The notes under the pieces were generated by a model, which had not been told where the DNA came from, did not search any database, and was given only the letters and a program-made list of their open reading frames with translations. From Bacteroidota bacterium (GTDB taxonomy: Bacteria > Bacteroidota > Bacteroidia > Bacteroidales > Dysgonomonadaceae), in the NCBI GenBank assembly GCA_023437305.1, contig JAEZGN010000007.1, positions 62,001-126,000 on the forward strand: a stretch of DNA of 64,000 bases, written 5' to 3'. Shown here one piece after another: positions 63,463 to 64,000 of the stretch; position 1 is the first letter of the stretch; the number at the start of each line of letters is the position of its first letter. Position numbers and translations under genes: made by a program.

Positions 63463-64000
63463 ATGAAGATCTGCTACCTTATATTAGCTCATAATAATTT
63501 CTGGCATTTAGATCGTCTGATTGATGCTTTGGATGATACAGATAGCACTTTCTATATTCATATAGACAAGAAGGCAGGGCAGGACTATATTCCTAAGAAG
63601 AGTAACGCTACAATCATTCCCACCTCCATTGATATAAACTGGGGGGGCTTTTCTATGGTAGAGGCCACATTGGCTCTCTTGGAATTTGGATTGCAACATT
63701 CCTCTGATGCCGACTATTATATATTGCTTAGTGGTGTAGATTATCCTATACGCTCGAAAGCTTTCTTGCATAAGCTATTAGAAAAAAGAAAAGAGTATAT
63801 AGATATTGCACCTCTCCCTGTGCCATATAAGCCTGCCGAGCGTTACGAGTATTATTACTTCGATTACAATCGGCGCAATCTGAAGCATTACAACCCCAAA
63901 TTCTTAATTGAGGTGTTGCTTAAGAAGCTGAAGATAAAAAGAAAAGCTCCTTTTAAGATATATGCGGGTTCACAATGGTTTGCTCTTACCCATGAATGCG
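63463..64000 (+). CDS. Core-2/I-branching-type glycosyltransferase (GT14), cut by right edge
   Basis: About 179 N-terminal residues are visible. MKICYLILAHNNFWHLDRLI, STFYIHIDKKA, IDINWGGFSMVEATLALLEF and YYILLSGVDYPIRSK are typical of GT14 (core-2/I-branching N-acetylglucosaminyltransferase-like) enzymes. GSQWFALTHEC appears at the edge. In bacteria these transfer sugars, often N-acetylglucosamine or xylose, to surface glycans. It has a promoter of its own. The C-terminal part and the neighbours beyond the window are not visible. Confidence 0.88.
   Translation, partial: MKICYLILAHNNFWHLDRLIDALDDTDSTFYIHIDKKAGQDYIPKKSNATIIPTSIDINWGGFSMVEATLALLEFGLQHSSDADYYILLSGVDYPIRSKAFLHKLLEKRKEYIDIAPLPVPYKPAERYEYYYFDYNRRNLKHYNPKFLIEVLLKKLKIKRKAPFKIYAGSQWFALTHEC

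Overview
The window looks like a chromosomal segment of a Bacteroidales bacterium, probably close to Dysgonomonas or Bacteroides. This is inferred from gene content, not from a database search. The supporting signs are three SusC/SusD outer-membrane pairs, many Bacteroidota-type lipoproteins, the long plant-like form of IspG, the long form of urocanate hydratase, low G+C, and many exact matches to the Bacteroidota -7 promoter element TAnnTTTG. No rRNA, tRNA, CRISPR array, transposase or prophage gene was seen.

Layout. (1) 1-473: start of an ApbE-type flavinyltransferase that runs off the left edge. (2) 612-6273, minus strand: a five-gene cassette (DoxX-like membrane protein, two exported Gfo/Idh/MocA oxidoreductases, a DUF1080/3-keto-disaccharide hydrolase lipoprotein, a TIM-barrel lipoprotein). 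Upstream lie a cytosolic Gfo/Idh/MocA enzyme and a SusD/SusC pair (6653-12619). Together they fit an oxidative route of glycoside breakdown through 3-keto sugars. (3) 12798-13348: a small XRE regulator with two inverted copies of a 22-bp operator between two divergent SusC genes. (4) 13348-19362, plus strand: a second SusC/SusD pair and a TlpA-like thioredoxin lipoprotein. (5) 19522-20655: a membrane acyltransferase. (6) 20846-28951, minus strand: a complete histidine-utilisation operon (hutU, ftcD, hutI, a cyclodeaminase-family gene, hutH) with two poorly known genes inside it. (7) 29112-44041: a beta-glucan utilisation locus. A membrane-spanning LuxR-type sensor-regulator diverges from SusC, SusD, a surface glycan-binding lipoprotein, GH16, GH3 and GH5. 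(8) 44150-64000: mostly housekeeping genes (ftsB/divIC-like, xerD, a sialate O-acetylesterase, ispG, leuS, a YitT-family protein, an SDR, DUF3667, PAP2, ruvB, an ABC permease, rlmH, a second exported TIM-barrel protein, an alkyltransferase-like protein, a nucleoside phosphorylase, a SanA-like protein, a porin, and a GT14 glycosyltransferase cut by the right edge).

Non-coding structure is rich. About 80-bp imperfect palindromic repeats occur at 19404-19481 and 45914-45994, each nested inside the loop of a longer terminator-like inverted repeat, with degenerate relatives inside the hut operon. A different, roughly 50-bp repeat built on GTNAC units lies upstream of two unrelated genes (23690-23739 and 60432-60482), in the same orientation relative to each gene. 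Hairpin terminators divide the beta-glucan locus into three modules. The most interesting candidates are the 3-keto-glycoside cassette with its DoxX-like partner, the paired XRE operators over a SusC promoter, the nested repeats, and the two unusual proteins in the hut operon.
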